From UBA1370 sp964515115 (GTDB taxonomy: Bacteria; Patescibacteriota; Microgenomatia; UBA1400; PJMF01), in contig CAZESB010000001.1 of assembly GCA_964515115.1 (NCBI GenBank), forward strand, positions 66,944 through 130,943: DNA of 64,000 nucleotides. Reading direction: 5' to 3'. The position numbers and the translations under genes are program-made. Within the stretch, counting starts at the first letter, position 1. The number at the start of each line of letters is the position of its first letter. This document shows positions 41,790-50,152 of this stretch, piece by piece. The notes beneath the pieces were generated by a model, which had not been told where the DNA came from, did no database searches, and saw only the letters and a program-made list of their open reading frames with translations.

Positions 41790-42674
41790 ATGTTAAAAAG
41801 AAAAATTGGCGCCCATGTTTCCACTGCCGGTGGTTATTACAAGGCGGCAGAGCGGGCAGCGACAATTGGCGCCAACTGTGCGCAAATTTTTTCCAGCAGC
41901 CCACGGGTTTGGAATGGCGCCTGGGAGCAGAAGCTGGATTTGGCTAAATATCGGGAAGAAATAGAAAAATACGGTATCGAGCCGGTTTTTACTCACGCGC
42001 TTTATTTGGTGAATTTGGCTTCAGCCAATCCGGTTCAAGTGGAAAAATCTGTGGCCGCCCTGAAACAGGAGCTGGGTTTTGATAGCGCTATCAGTGGTGG
42101 CGGCGTGATTGTCCATCTTGGTAGCCACCTCGGCAAAGGTTGGACAGCGGTGCGAGAACAAGTCGCCCAGGCAATTAAGGCAATTTTGGCTGATACCCCT
42201 AAGAACTCAACTTTTTTGATAGAAAACTCGGCCGGACAGAACGGTAAAGTCTGCAGCGATCTGACTGAAATCCGCTGGCTGCTTGATCAAATCAATTCCT
42301 CGAGACTGGGTTGGTGTGTTGATACTTGTCACGCTTTCGCGGCTGGTTTTGAGCTTGGCGTTAAGAAAAGTGGGGTAGGGCACCAAAAATTTTCCGCTTG
42401 TTCGGGCAATTTAGTTGAAGCCATTAGCGACCTTAATCTTTGGGAAACTCTCCAGTGTGTCCACGTCAATGATAGCAAGGGTGATTTCGGTTCTGGTATA
42501 GACAGACACGAAAATTTGCTGGAGGGAAAAATTCCCGCTGAAGATTTCCAATACTTGCTCAATCACCCCAAAATCAAAAATCTGCCTTTAATCTTAGAAG
42601 TACCCGGCCTCAAAGGGGAAGGACCGGATGCGGAAAACATCTCCCGCCTCAAGGACTTGGTTAGGGAAAATTAG
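41790..42674 (+). CDS. nfo: Endonuclease IV (AP endonuclease)
   Basis: A 294-residue TIM-barrel enzyme. KIGAHVSTAGGYYKAAERA and NCAQIFSSSPRVW (the N-terminal Nfo signature), HALYLVNLASANP, LIENSAGQNGKVCSDLTEI, GWCVDTCHAFAAGFEL and VHVNDSKGDFGSGIDRHENL, plus LPLILEVPGL at the end, cover the three-zinc ligands (H, E, D, H, D, H, E). It repairs abasic sites in DNA. It starts 36 bp after glyA. Confidence 0.96.
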   Translation: MLKRKIGAHVSTAGGYYKAAERAATIGANCAQIFSSSPRVWNGAWEQKLDLAKYREEIEKYGIEPVFTHALYLVNLASANPVQVEKSVAALKQELGFDSAISGGGVIVHLGSHLGKGWTAVREQVAQAIKAILADTPKNSTFLIENSAGQNGKVCSDLTEIRWLLDQINSSRLGWCVDTCHAFAAGFELGVKKSGVGHQKFSACSGNLVEAISDLNLWETLQCVHVNDSKGDFGSGIDRHENLLEGKIPAEDFQYLLNHPKIKNLPLILEVPGLKGEGPDAENISRLKDLVREN

Positions 42675-42684
42675 CAACCTCTAG

Positions 42685-42690
42685 TACAAT
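42685..42690 (+). promoter_or_regulatory. -10 box TACAAT for folD
   Basis: TACAAT lies ten nucleotides before the ATG at 42701, with no Shine-Dalgarno. Confidence 0.4.
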
Positions 42691-42700
42691 ACATAACCTG

Positions 42701-43624
42701 ATGCATATTTTTGACGGCCGAACCACAGCTATGCGTTTGGAAACCGCCCTGCAAAAACGGGTGGAAAAACTGCGCTCTGAAAACAAAAAAATCAAGGTCG
42801 CCGCTGTCCTTTTCCATGAAGATGTTGGTAGCCGTTTTTATTCTGAATACAAGCGCCTAGCCGCCGAGAGAGTTGGTATCGCTTATGAATTGCATGCTTT
42901 TTCGATTGCCACGCCCATAGCTGTGGTCATGGCCACTATTGAAAATCTCAACCAAGACCAGACTGTGACAGGGATAATTATTCAAAAACCTACAGGCAGA
43001 ATTTGGCGGCAGCACAATCCGCAACCACAATACTCTTATGGTGAGTGGTGGGAAAGGCTCTACCAAGCAGTGGATTTTAACAAAGACGTGGACGGCCTTC
43101 ATCCCACCACCATGGCTGCCATTGAAAATGGTACTTGGCAGGAGGAGGGTAGAGTACTGCCAGCTACCGTTCGGGCGGTTCAAAAAGTGATGCAAAGTCC
43201 TGAATTTCAGGCCATCACTAATGAAAACAGCCAATACTTGATTATTGGCAAGTCGGATCTTCTGGGCAAGCCGCTTTATCACCTGCTCAAACACCAGGGG
43301 AGAGCAGTGGAGATGATCGGCAAAAAAGGTTTTGCTGCTAGGATGAAATCAGGCCAAAAACTTACAGATGCTGATGTGATTATTACCGCCACCGGGCGGG
43401 AATACTTGGTCACCGGAGAGATGATTAAAAAAGGAGCGGCGCTAATTGATGTCGGTGAACCGCGGCCAGACCTGGATCAAAAAAGCCTGGCGGAAAAAGC
43501 CGCTTTTATTACGCCAGTGCCAGGCGGTGTGGGGCCGCTAACAGTAGTGAGTTTGTTGGAAAACGCGGTGGCGCTCTATCAATTATGTTATAATACACCT
43601 CTGAATACTAAGTATTGCGGATGA
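42701..43624 (+). CDS. folD: Divergent FolD methylene-THF dehydrogenase/cyclohydrolase
   Basis: A 307-residue FolD homologue. FYSEYKRLAAERVGI carries the Tyr and Lys of the active site, FNKDVDGLHP is the KDVDG motif, LIIGKSDLLGKPLYHLL the NADP site (GRSxxVGxP variant) and ITPVPGGVGPLTV the C-terminal signature. The canonical QLPLP motif reads IIQKPTGRIW, and an insertion of about ten residues (YSYGEWWERL region) follows. It interconverts methylene- and formyl-THF. The insertion and altered motif make cyclohydrolase activity worth testing. Confidence 0.85.
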   Translation: MHIFDGRTTAMRLETALQKRVEKLRSENKKIKVAAVLFHEDVGSRFYSEYKRLAAERVGIAYELHAFSIATPIAVVMATIENLNQDQTVTGIIIQKPTGRIWRQHNPQPQYSYGEWWERLYQAVDFNKDVDGLHPTTMAAIENGTWQEEGRVLPATVRAVQKVMQSPEFQAITNENSQYLIIGKSDLLGKPLYHLLKHQGRAVEMIGKKGFAARMKSGQKLTDADVIITATGREYLVTGEMIKKGAALIDVGEPRPDLDQKSLAEKAAFITPVPGGVGPLTVVSLLENAVALYQLCYNTPLNTKYCG

Positions 43625-43708
43625 TGCGGACAACAGTCCTGACTTTTCCCTCCATTCGCACGCTGCTCTCCGGATAAAATAAACCGGTTAGCAGGAAATA
43701 AGGACAAT
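43589..43708 (+). promoter_or_regulatory. rpsB promoter inside folD and its leader
   Basis: TGT-TATAAT (43589-43594) lies within the folD 3' end. The leader up to the ATG at 43709 contains the inverted repeats AATACT/AGTATT and GGAC-AACA-GTCC and a repeated CCGG, plus a final AAGGA. rpsB leaders are often autoregulated by S2; this one is unassigned. Confidence 0.45.
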
Positions 43709-44449
43709 ATGAAAGGTGTCATCACCTCAACTTTATTGAAAAATCTGGATTTGCCAGACAAAGCTCCTGAATATGACTTGAGAGAATTGCTCGATTATGG
43801 CATGCATTTTGGTCATCAGAAAGCCAAATGGTTCCCCAAAATGGCAGAGTGGATTTACATAGAAAAAGATGGGGTTCACATTTTTGACCTCGAGAAAACG
43901 GCTGCTCAACTGCAACTGGCCTACAATTATTTTTACCATCTGGGCAGAACCGGCAAAACCGTCATTATGGTTGGCACCAAGCGCCAGGCTTCACCAACCA
44001 TTGAAGAAGTGGCCGAGGCAAACAAGATGATGCATATTACCGCTCGCTGGCTGGGTGGTTTCTTGACTAATTGGGAGCAGGTGCAGCAGTCCCTCAACAA
44101 GATGCTCAAATTGGAAAAAGGCTTGAGCGAAGGCACCTATAGCAAGTACACTAAGTATGAGCAAGTGCAGTTGGAAAAAGAGCTGAATAGATTGAGGCGA
44201 TTTTTTGCCGGGGTCAAGGAGCTTAAGGGCAAGCCAGATGCTTTGTTTGTCGTTGATCCAAAGCGCGAAAAAATTGCTGTCAGCGAGGCTCAAGCTATGG
44301 GCGTGCCGGTGGTGGCGATTGTCGATTCTAATACTGATCCAACCGGCATTGATCTGGTGATCCCGGCCAATGACGACGCTTTGAAAAGCATTAAATTTGT
44401 GGTGGAGCAACTGGCAGCAGCTTACTCGGCGGGTAAAAATAAGCAATAA
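43709..44449 (+). CDS. rpsB: Small ribosomal subunit protein uS2
   Basis: A 246-residue S2: LLDYGMHFGHQKAKWFPKM, YIEKDGVHIFDLEKT, VGTKRQASPTIEE, ARWLGGFLTNWEQV, DALFVVDPKREKIAVSEA and VAIVDSNTDPTGIDLVIPAN are all canonical. A Shine-Dalgarno (AAGGA) precedes the ATG. S2 lies on the 30S head/body junction. It is followed by tsf, the usual bacterial operon. Confidence 0.96.
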   Translation: MKGVITSTLLKNLDLPDKAPEYDLRELLDYGMHFGHQKAKWFPKMAEWIYIEKDGVHIFDLEKTAAQLQLAYNYFYHLGRTGKTVIMVGTKRQASPTIEEVAEANKMMHITARWLGGFLTNWEQVQQSLNKMLKLEKGLSEGTYSKYTKYEQVQLEKELNRLRRFFAGVKELKGKPDALFVVDPKREKIAVSEAQAMGVPVVAIVDSNTDPTGIDLVIPANDDALKSIKFVVEQLAAAYSAGKNKQ

Positions 44450-44480
44450 AAGTAACTGGAAAAATCAAAGGAAAACTAAA

Positions 44481-44942
44481 ATGGCAACTTACACAATCAA
44501 AGAAATCAAGCAACTGCGCGAAGAAACCGGCGCGGGGATGATGGATTGCAAAAAAGCTCTTGAGGAAGCTAACGGCAATTATGCCAAGGCCAAGGAGATC
44601 GTTCGCCAAAAAGGTCTGGCTAGGGCAGAGAAGAAGGCTGATCGGGTGGCCGCGGAAGGCTATATTGCCAGCTATGTCCACGGTAACAACCAAGTGGCAG
44701 CGCTGGTGGAAATCCTCTGCGAAACCGATTTTGTAGCTCGCAACAGTGATTTTCAGGCTATGGCCAAAGATGTGGCCATGCAAGTGGTGGCCATGAATCC
44801 AGCGAATATTGAGGAGCTAATGGGGCAGGATTTTATCAAGGATCCTGCTATTACGGTGGAAACTGTGGTTAAGGAAACCAGCGGCAAGATTGGTGAAAAA
44901 TTTGTGGTTAACCGGTTTGTGAGGTATGAGGTGGGAGAGTAG
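44481..44942 (+). CDS. tsf: Elongation factor Ts, short form
   Basis: A 153-residue EF-Ts. The N-terminal UBA-like domain is complete: TIKEIKQLREETGAGMMDCKKALEE and ARAEKKADRVAAEGYIASY; the core reads ETDFVARNSDFQAMAKDVAMQV, and the sequence ends soon after VNRFVRYEVGE. It lacks the second core subdomain seen in E. coli (283 residues) and is shorter than the Thermus form (196). The start at 44481 has a Shine-Dalgarno (AAAGGA). EF-Ts recycles EF-Tu. No frame break is evident, so this is probably natural. Confidence 0.9.
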   Translation: MATYTIKEIKQLREETGAGMMDCKKALEEANGNYAKAKEIVRQKGLARAEKKADRVAAEGYIASYVHGNNQVAALVEILCETDFVARNSDFQAMAKDVAMQVVAMNPANIEELMGQDFIKDPAITVETVVKETSGKIGEKFVVNRFVRYEVGE

Positions 44943-44958
44943 GGTAAAAAAAGGAGCT

Positions 44959-45171
44959 ATGACAGACAGGGAAAAAGAAAGAGGCAGACCACTTACACCT
45001 AAAGAGAGAGCTCAACTTGGGATTGTGCGTCAAGTTACTGAACTTACACTGGTAAATGCATATAATGATGATCAGGGGTCGAATTCGGATCAAGTTATGA
45101 TAGCCTTAAGAACTCTTAGGGTTCTCCCTAAACCTCAAAGAGCTAATGAGGAAGATCTATCCTTACATTAA
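44959..45171 (+). CDS. Small uncharacterised protein after tsf
   Basis: A 70-residue charged protein (MTDREKERGRPLTPKERAQLG...), mostly helical, with an acidic C-terminus. The Shine-Dalgarno AAAGGAGCT before the ATG at 44959 is strong; an upstream in-frame start at 44926 would overlap tsf. The context suggests expression with rpsB-tsf. No known domain is seen. Confidence 0.58.
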   Translation: MTDREKERGRPLTPKERAQLGIVRQVTELTLVNAYNDDQGSNSDQVMIALRTLRVLPKPQRANEEDLSLH

Positions 45172-45224
45172 TTGAGATTCTCTACGAAACTGATTTTGAA
45201 AGTTAGAATAAAATTTATCTGTTT

Positions 45225-46307
45225 TCAAATTATCAACATCGCGTCCCCAAATGAGTAAAATCTGTATTCATTTTCGATAGCTTGAGCATAAGCTTGGCCC
45301 ACAGTCGAGGTCTGAAAATCCTCAAACTTGTGTGGGGTATTTGGCGCCGAAACAAAGGCGGCCACTAACATCAGCAGGGTAGACTGGGGCAGGTGAAAGT
45401 TAGTAATCAGCCCATCCACAAATTTATACCGATACTCCGGGTAAATATAAATATCCGTTTCTCCGGTTTTGGCGCTCAAAATTCCCGAATCATCGCTGCA
45501 AGTTTCCAGGACTCTGGTGGAGGTAGTGCCAACGGCAATCATACGTCGGCCAGCGACTTTAGCGGTATTAAGTTTTTGGGCAGTTGCTTCCGGCAGCTCA
45601 AACCACTCGCTGTGTAACTGGTGAGCGGTAATATTCTCAGTTTTCACTGGCAAAAAAGTACCGAGGCCCACATGGAGGGTGAGTTCGATAATTTCCACAC
45701 CTTTCTTGAGAAGAGCGCTTTCGACTGCAGGCGTAAAGTGCAGGCCAGCAGTAGGCGCGGCAGCCGAGCCCGGATATTTAGCAAAAAGAGTTTGATATTT
45801 TTCTTTCAGTTTTTGGCTGGTGGCTTGGTCGGGATTGATGTAAGGTGGCAGCGGCGTGTGGCCGATTTTTTCCAGGGCAGAGAAGAGCTGGCTACCGGTT
45901 TTGTTGAGCAAAATTTTGCGAGTGTAGCCTGAATCATCCAGGCATTCAGCGGTAAGTTTAGCCGCTCCCCCAAAATCAACTTTTTGGCCTTTTTTCAGGC
46001 CAGGTTTAGTCAGCGCTTCCCAAATTTCACCTGCTCCAGTTATTGTCAGTGGCTTATTGAGCAAAATTTCCACCTGGCCGCCGGATTCTTTCTGGCCATA
46101 AAGCCGAGCGGGAATGACCTTGGTGTTGTTGCGAACTAGCACGTCACCAGGCTGCAAAAAATCAACCAGATTAAAAAAGCGGGCATGCTGAATCTGGCCG
46201 AAAATTTTATCCAAAACCAACAGCCGGCTGTGATCACGCGGCGAAACAGGCTCAGCAGCGATCCTTTCGGGAGGCAAGTGATACTCGAATTGACTTAACT
46301 TCAACAT
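45225..46307 (-). CDS. queA: S-adenosylmethionine:tRNA ribosyltransferase-isomerase
   Basis: A 360-residue QueA. SQFEYHLPPERIAAEP at the start, DVLVRNNTKVIPARLYG, AAPTAGLHFTP and LTLHVGLGTFLPV (QueA signature), and RMIAVGTTSTRVLE then FHLPQSTLLMLVAAF are all present. It converts preQ1-tRNA to epoxyqueuosine-tRNA. It diverges from tgt with 59 bp between starts. The start is preceded by TATAAT (complement of 46315-46320) seven nucleotides away. Confidence 0.95.
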   Translation of the reverse strand: MLKLSQFEYHLPPERIAAEPVSPRDHSRLLVLDKIFGQIQHARFFNLVDFLQPGDVLVRNNTKVIPARLYGQKESGGQVEILLNKPLTITGAGEIWEALTKPGLKKGQKVDFGGAAKLTAECLDDSGYTRKILLNKTGSQLFSALEKIGHTPLPPYINPDQATSQKLKEKYQTLFAKYPGSAAAPTAGLHFTPAVESALLKKGVEIIELTLHVGLGTFLPVKTENITAHQLHSEWFELPEATAQKLNTAKVAGRRMIAVGTTSTRVLETCSDDSGILSAKTGETDIYIYPEYRYKFVDGLITNFHLPQSTLLMLVAAFVSAPNTPHKFEDFQTSTVGQAYAQAIENEYRFYSFGDAMLII

Positions 46308-46366
46308 CAGCAGGATTATACACTGGTCAGTGTAGAGGCATAAATGTCCAGGTATAATAGGGGCCT
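46308..46366. promoter_or_regulatory. Divergent queA/tgt promoter region
   Basis: The tgt -10 TATAAT is at 46353-46358 (eight nucleotides before its ATG) and the queA -10 is at 46315-46320 on the other strand (seven nucleotides before its ATG). Both genes look leaderless. Confidence 0.55.
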
Positions 46367-47533
46367 ATGGATCACAAATTTACTTTCAAACTGGAAAAAA
46401 TCAAAGGCCAGGCGCGGGCCGGCAGCTTGACTACGCCTCACGGCGAGGTGAAAACACCGATTTTTATGCCGGTAGGCACTCAGGCCACGGTCAAGGCGCT
46501 GGATAGTCAGGATATCGCGGCGACCGAGGCGCAAATTATTTTGGCCAACACCTACCATTTGTATTTGCGTCCGGGTATGGAGCGGCTGGAAAAGTTGGGT
46601 GGTGTTCACGAGTTTATGGGCTGGGACCAGCCGATGTTGACTGATTCGGGTGGTTTTCAAGTTTTTTCTCTTGGCAAACAGCTGGAACAAGGTGGCAGGA
46701 GTTCGCGGGTCAAAATTTCCGAAGAGCAGGTGGAGTTTGTTTCCCATCTGGATGGCAGCCAACATGTTTTTTCTCCGGAGAAGGCGATAGAGATTCAGCA
46801 GCAGATTGGCGCAGACATTATTATGGCTTTGGATGAATGTGTGGGTGATGACGAGTCGCCTGAGTACATGCTGCAAGCGGTGGAGAGAACTAGCCGCTGG
46901 GCCGAGCGCTGCGTGGCGGCTTGGGAGCAGAGCAGGCGGCTAAGTGTTTATGGCCGCTATCAGGCTCTTTTTGGCATTATTCAGGGTGGTTTATATCGGG
47001 ATTTGAGAGAAAAAGCGGCAGAGTTTATTACTAGTTTGCCGGTTGATGGGGTGGCTTTGGGAGGTGAAACGATTGGCTATGACATGGAGGGCACAGTCCA
47101 GGTAATGGGGTGGTTGGAGCCGTTGTTACCGGCCAATAAGCCGAGATACGCCATGGGTTTGGGTCGCGATCCGCAAGATTTGGTTGAAGCGGTGCTGGCA
47201 GGCTTTGACATGTTTGATTGCGTTGGTCCGACTCGACTGGCGCGCAATGGCGCTCTTTATCATGGCGAGCTAAAAATAGAAAATGATCAGCCAAAATTTG
47301 TGAGTCAATATCCTAATGGCAGACTCAATATCGGTAAGACCGAGTTTGCCACCGACAAGCAGCCACTGCAACTCGGGTGCGATTGCCACACTTGCTCTAA
47401 TAATTACACTCGTGCATACTTACATCATCTTTATAAAACCAAAGAATTGGCCTATTACCGCCTAGCCAGTATTCATAATTTGCGCATGATGATTCGGTTG
47501 AGCGGAGAGCTACGTCAATACGTTTTAAGTTAA
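46367..47533 (+). CDS. tgt: tRNA-guanine transglycosylase
   Basis: A 388-residue Tgt. TPHGEVKTPIFMPVGTQATVKAL, LTDSGGFQVFSLG (catalytic Asp region), YAMGLGRDPQDLVEAVLAGFDMFDCV (second Asp) and GCDCHTCSNNYTRAYLHHL (zinc: three Cys and one His) are all intact. It exchanges guanine at position 34 of tRNAs for preQ1 or queuine. With queA it forms the later half of queuosine modification; preQ1 biosynthesis genes are not in this window. Confidence 0.96.
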   Translation: MDHKFTFKLEKIKGQARAGSLTTPHGEVKTPIFMPVGTQATVKALDSQDIAATEAQIILANTYHLYLRPGMERLEKLGGVHEFMGWDQPMLTDSGGFQVFSLGKQLEQGGRSSRVKISEEQVEFVSHLDGSQHVFSPEKAIEIQQQIGADIIMALDECVGDDESPEYMLQAVERTSRWAERCVAAWEQSRRLSVYGRYQALFGIIQGGLYRDLREKAAEFITSLPVDGVALGGETIGYDMEGTVQVMGWLEPLLPANKPRYAMGLGRDPQDLVEAVLAGFDMFDCVGPTRLARNGALYHGELKIENDQPKFVSQYPNGRLNIGKTEFATDKQPLQLGCDCHTCSNNYTRAYLHHLYKTKELAYYRLASIHNLRMMIRLSGELRQYVLS

Positions 47534-47547
47534 TTAAGTTAAACTTT

Positions 47548-48618
47548 ATGCCTGTCACTGCCCGCAAAAAAGCTCAGTCCAGAAGAAAGCGGATTAAAAC
47601 CGGTGTTTCGGTGGTGGCTAAGAAGTCTCAGAGGGCTAAAACAGCGAGGATATCTCGATTGCCTAGATCGTCTGGAAAAACGGCCTGGCAAAAGCAGGCT
47701 AAAAAGGAAGTTTCTTGGGTGCGGAAGTTGGTGGGGCGGCTGCTGACGTTGGTGATCATCGCCGGCATTTTAGTCTGGTTTGCTTTTCATTACCTGGTCC
47801 CGCGGTGGGCTTTCAGCAGCAGCCGCCCGCAAAACCTGCTCCTCATTCCCTCCAGCCAGGAACAAACCGCCGAGGTCTTAATTCTAGCCCACTTCGATCC
47901 GGATCAAGAAAAACACGCCCTCTATCTGATTGATGGTCGCGAAACCGTCAACCCTATTGGCGACTACGGAGAACTACCACTTCAAGACATCTACCGGACA
48001 CTTAAATTGGATAAAAAAGCTGATCAATTTATCCTAGCCACTTTCAATCACGCGCTGGGTATTGTAGTAGACAAGGTTTTGACAATAGACAGCCTCACTC
48101 CCGAAACGATCAACCGAGGTGAAACTTTTTCGGTTTTCTATCAAGCAGCCCGCCAGGACCCAAAATTAGCCCAAGATTACCTCAAGTTGTACTTTTTGAC
48201 TAGCCAGCTCTCCACCGATCTGACCATCCTCAACCTCACCGAACTTTCCAAGGTGCTTTCCGCCTACCAAACTCTCGGCGCTACTACCGCCCACAACTGC
48301 CCGGTGGCGGTGATCAATACTACCAACACTAAGGATTTAGCCGGCAACGTTAGCAATATTATTGAGGAAAATGGCGCTTTGGTGGTGAGAGTCACCAATA
48401 ATAGCAGCAAATTTACTACCAGCAGCCTCTACGTCGGGGCAGAGTCGGCTGAAACTTGCCAACCGCTCACTGAGCTGATTACTGGTCTTTTTCCCAGCAA
48501 AATTCAGCAAATTCCGGCCAATAAAATCTTAACCGACCGTTATCGAGCGCAATTGATCTTATTCCTTGGGGAAGACGCGGCCGAAATTTTTGCAACTGCT
48601 CCGACAGCGACACCATAA
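47548..48618 (+). CDS. Membrane protein with a LytR_C-type domain (LCP-like)
   Basis: A 356-residue protein: basic N-terminus, one membrane helix (about residues 66-85), an extracytoplasmic region with VLILAHFDPDQEKHALYLIDG and DQFILATFNHALGIVVDKVLTID that resembles a reduced LytR-CpsA-Psr domain, then CPVAVINTTNTKDLAGNV, a LytR_C-type module. The conserved Arg/Asp active-site motifs of LCP enzymes are not apparent, so ligase activity is doubtful. It starts 14 bp after tgt. Confidence 0.65.
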   Translation: MPVTARKKAQSRRKRIKTGVSVVAKKSQRAKTARISRLPRSSGKTAWQKQAKKEVSWVRKLVGRLLTLVIIAGILVWFAFHYLVPRWAFSSSRPQNLLLIPSSQEQTAEVLILAHFDPDQEKHALYLIDGRETVNPIGDYGELPLQDIYRTLKLDKKADQFILATFNHALGIVVDKVLTIDSLTPETINRGETFSVFYQAARQDPKLAQDYLKLYFLTSQLSTDLTILNLTELSKVLSAYQTLGATTAHNCPVAVINTTNTKDLAGNVSNIIEENGALVVRVTNNSSKFTTSSLYVGAESAETCQPLTELITGLFPSKIQQIPANKILTDRYRAQLILFLGEDAAEIFATAPTATP

Positions 48619-48639
48619 TTTTTCGCCAACAACCCAAAA

Positions 48640-49377
48640 CTAATCTTCAAACGAACTAGAATCCACCTCGTCAAAACTTTTTTCTACATCGCGGTCAGTT
48701 TCCACGATCTCAATCGGAATTTCTTCTTTCAATAAATAGCTTTCATCCACATCATCCAGTTGCGACATCGCCCCTTTATTACTAGGAAACGACTGAATGC
48801 CAAAATTCTTGCTGGAACGATAGCTTTCTTTAATGTAAACACTGCAATTTTTGCCGTTGCTGGAGCGAATAGAGCAGTTGTACTGATTGCCTCCCTGAAT
48901 CAGCTTACCCAAGCGAAAAGAAACGTCTTCGGGTAGGGCACCGACATAATTGCCGCCGACTTCCACGGAAATATAGCGGTTTTTCAGCTTCAGTTCACAA
49001 GGCGCGCCCACATGCAATTTTTCTAAAGTCTGCTTATTAGCCAGCCGCCGCAACTCAATAATCTTGGTTTTCCCTGGCTCTTCAATAAAATGTTGCTGCG
49101 TAAAAGAAGGGGCGGATAAATCCTGGTTTTTTTCAATTTTTGATAAATGTTTTTTGGCAATAATATTGGTCTTGTCCAACTTCAACACTACGGCAAAAGT
49201 TTGCTTAGCTTTTTTAAGATTTTTGAGCTGAACATAGGCCACACCCAGTCTGTTAAGGGCGCTGACATCTTCGGGGTATTGGGAGAGAATCTGTTGGTTG
49301 AGGTCTACTGCCAGTTGCCAGTTGGCGGCTTTGGCGGCCTCGATAGCTTTACGTCTTAAAGCTCCATTCGTACTCAT
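48640..49377 (-). CDS. TPR protein with an unknown C-terminal domain
   Basis: A 245-residue protein. Residues 1-85 contain TPR-type helices (AIEAAKAANWQLAVDLNQQIL, SALNRLGVAYVQLKNLKKAKQ and similar). Residues 118-185 form a beta-rich domain with PCELKLKNRYISVEVGGNYVG and CSVYIKESYR, followed by an acidic tail (DDVDESYLLKEE...). The beta domain resembles HIRAN-like or nucleic-acid-binding folds loosely; this is not secure. It stands alone and converges with the LytR_C gene. Confidence 0.65.
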   Translation of the reverse strand: MSTNGALRRKAIEAAKAANWQLAVDLNQQILSQYPEDVSALNRLGVAYVQLKNLKKAKQTFAVVLKLDKTNIIAKKHLSKIEKNQDLSAPSFTQQHFIEEPGKTKIIELRRLANKQTLEKLHVGAPCELKLKNRYISVEVGGNYVGALPEDVSFRLGKLIQGGNQYNCSIRSSNGKNCSVYIKESYRSSKNFGIQSFPSNKGAMSQLDDVDESYLLKEEIPIEIVETDRDVEKSFDEVDSSSFED

Positions 49378-49511
49378 GCTATTGTCTTTCTGGTTGACAT
49401 TCCTTATGTGTACAATTGCGTCGAAGAATACCTGCCTCCAGGCTTATTGTCAACCACAAAAACATACTTTACCTGGATTGAACTTATAATGCAATAAGGC
49501 GAACAATTCTA

Positions 49512-49517
49512 TATAAT
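49512..49517 (+). promoter_or_regulatory. -10 box TATAAT for yebC
   Basis: TATAAT ends six nucleotides before the ATG at 49524; no Shine-Dalgarno is present. Confidence 0.55.
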
Positions 49518-49523
49518 GCACCT

Positions 49524-50147
49524 ATGGCAGGGCACAGCAAATGGCATAACATCAAAAACAAAAAGGGCGCTGAAGACGCCAAGCGCGCCCAGGTTTTTAG
49601 TCAAATCGGCAAGATGATCAGAATGGCGGTCAAAGAGGGCAAATCAGATAAACCCGAATTTAATCCCGCTCTCAGAACGGCTTTAGAAAAAGCCAAGCAG
49701 GCCAACATGCCCAAGGAAAATATCCAGCGTGCTATTGATCGCGGCATGGGTCGAAGTGCCAGCGGCGCCCAGATTCAGGAAATCTCTTATGAAGGCTTTG
49801 GCCCCGGTGGTGTGGCCATTATTGCCGTGGCCCTCACCGATAACCCCAACCGCACCAGCTCAGACGTCAAATTTGCCTTTTCTCGTGCTGGTGGCTCACT
49901 CGGCAGCCCGGGCAGCGCTACCTACCTGTTTAAGCGCGACAGCACGGGCAATTATGTTCCCACCATGACTATCCCGGTGAGCGAACCAGACCGGCAAAAA
50001 GTTCAGCAATTGGTGGCTGCTTTAAGAGCGAACGAAGATATTGAAGACGTTTACACGGCCGCCGATCTTGATTCAAACGGTCCTGATTCGGACAGCCCCG
50101 ATTCAAACAACCTTGCTTCAAACAGCCCTGATTCAGAGAAAGAGTAA
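49524..50147 (+). CDS. yebC: YebC/PmpR-family protein lacking the central domain
   Basis: A 207-residue YebC relative. The N-terminal part is strong: MAGHSKWHNIKNKKGAEDAK, FNPALRTALEKAKQANMPK, IQRAIDRGMG, YEGFGPGGVAIIAVALTDN and RTSSDVKFAFSRAGGSLG. After about residue 135 it jumps to YVPTMTIPVSEPDRQKVQQL and EDIEDVYTAADL, omitting the ~60-residue middle domain of normal (about 245) YebC. The tail has a degenerate DSN/DSP repeat, echoed in the DNA by repeated GATTC-type units. These proteins regulate transcription or relieve ribosome stalling at proline motifs. Confidence 0.9.
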   Translation: MAGHSKWHNIKNKKGAEDAKRAQVFSQIGKMIRMAVKEGKSDKPEFNPALRTALEKAKQANMPKENIQRAIDRGMGRSASGAQIQEISYEGFGPGGVAIIAVALTDNPNRTSSDVKFAFSRAGGSLGSPGSATYLFKRDSTGNYVPTMTIPVSEPDRQKVQQLVAALRANEDIEDVYTAADLDSNGPDSDSPDSNNLASNSPDSEKE

Positions 50148-50152
50148 AAGCT

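Noticed and set aside
46316..46876. 186-residue minus-strand frame antisense to tgt
   Set aside because: It mirrors the codon pattern of tgt and has no promoter or ribosome-binding site.
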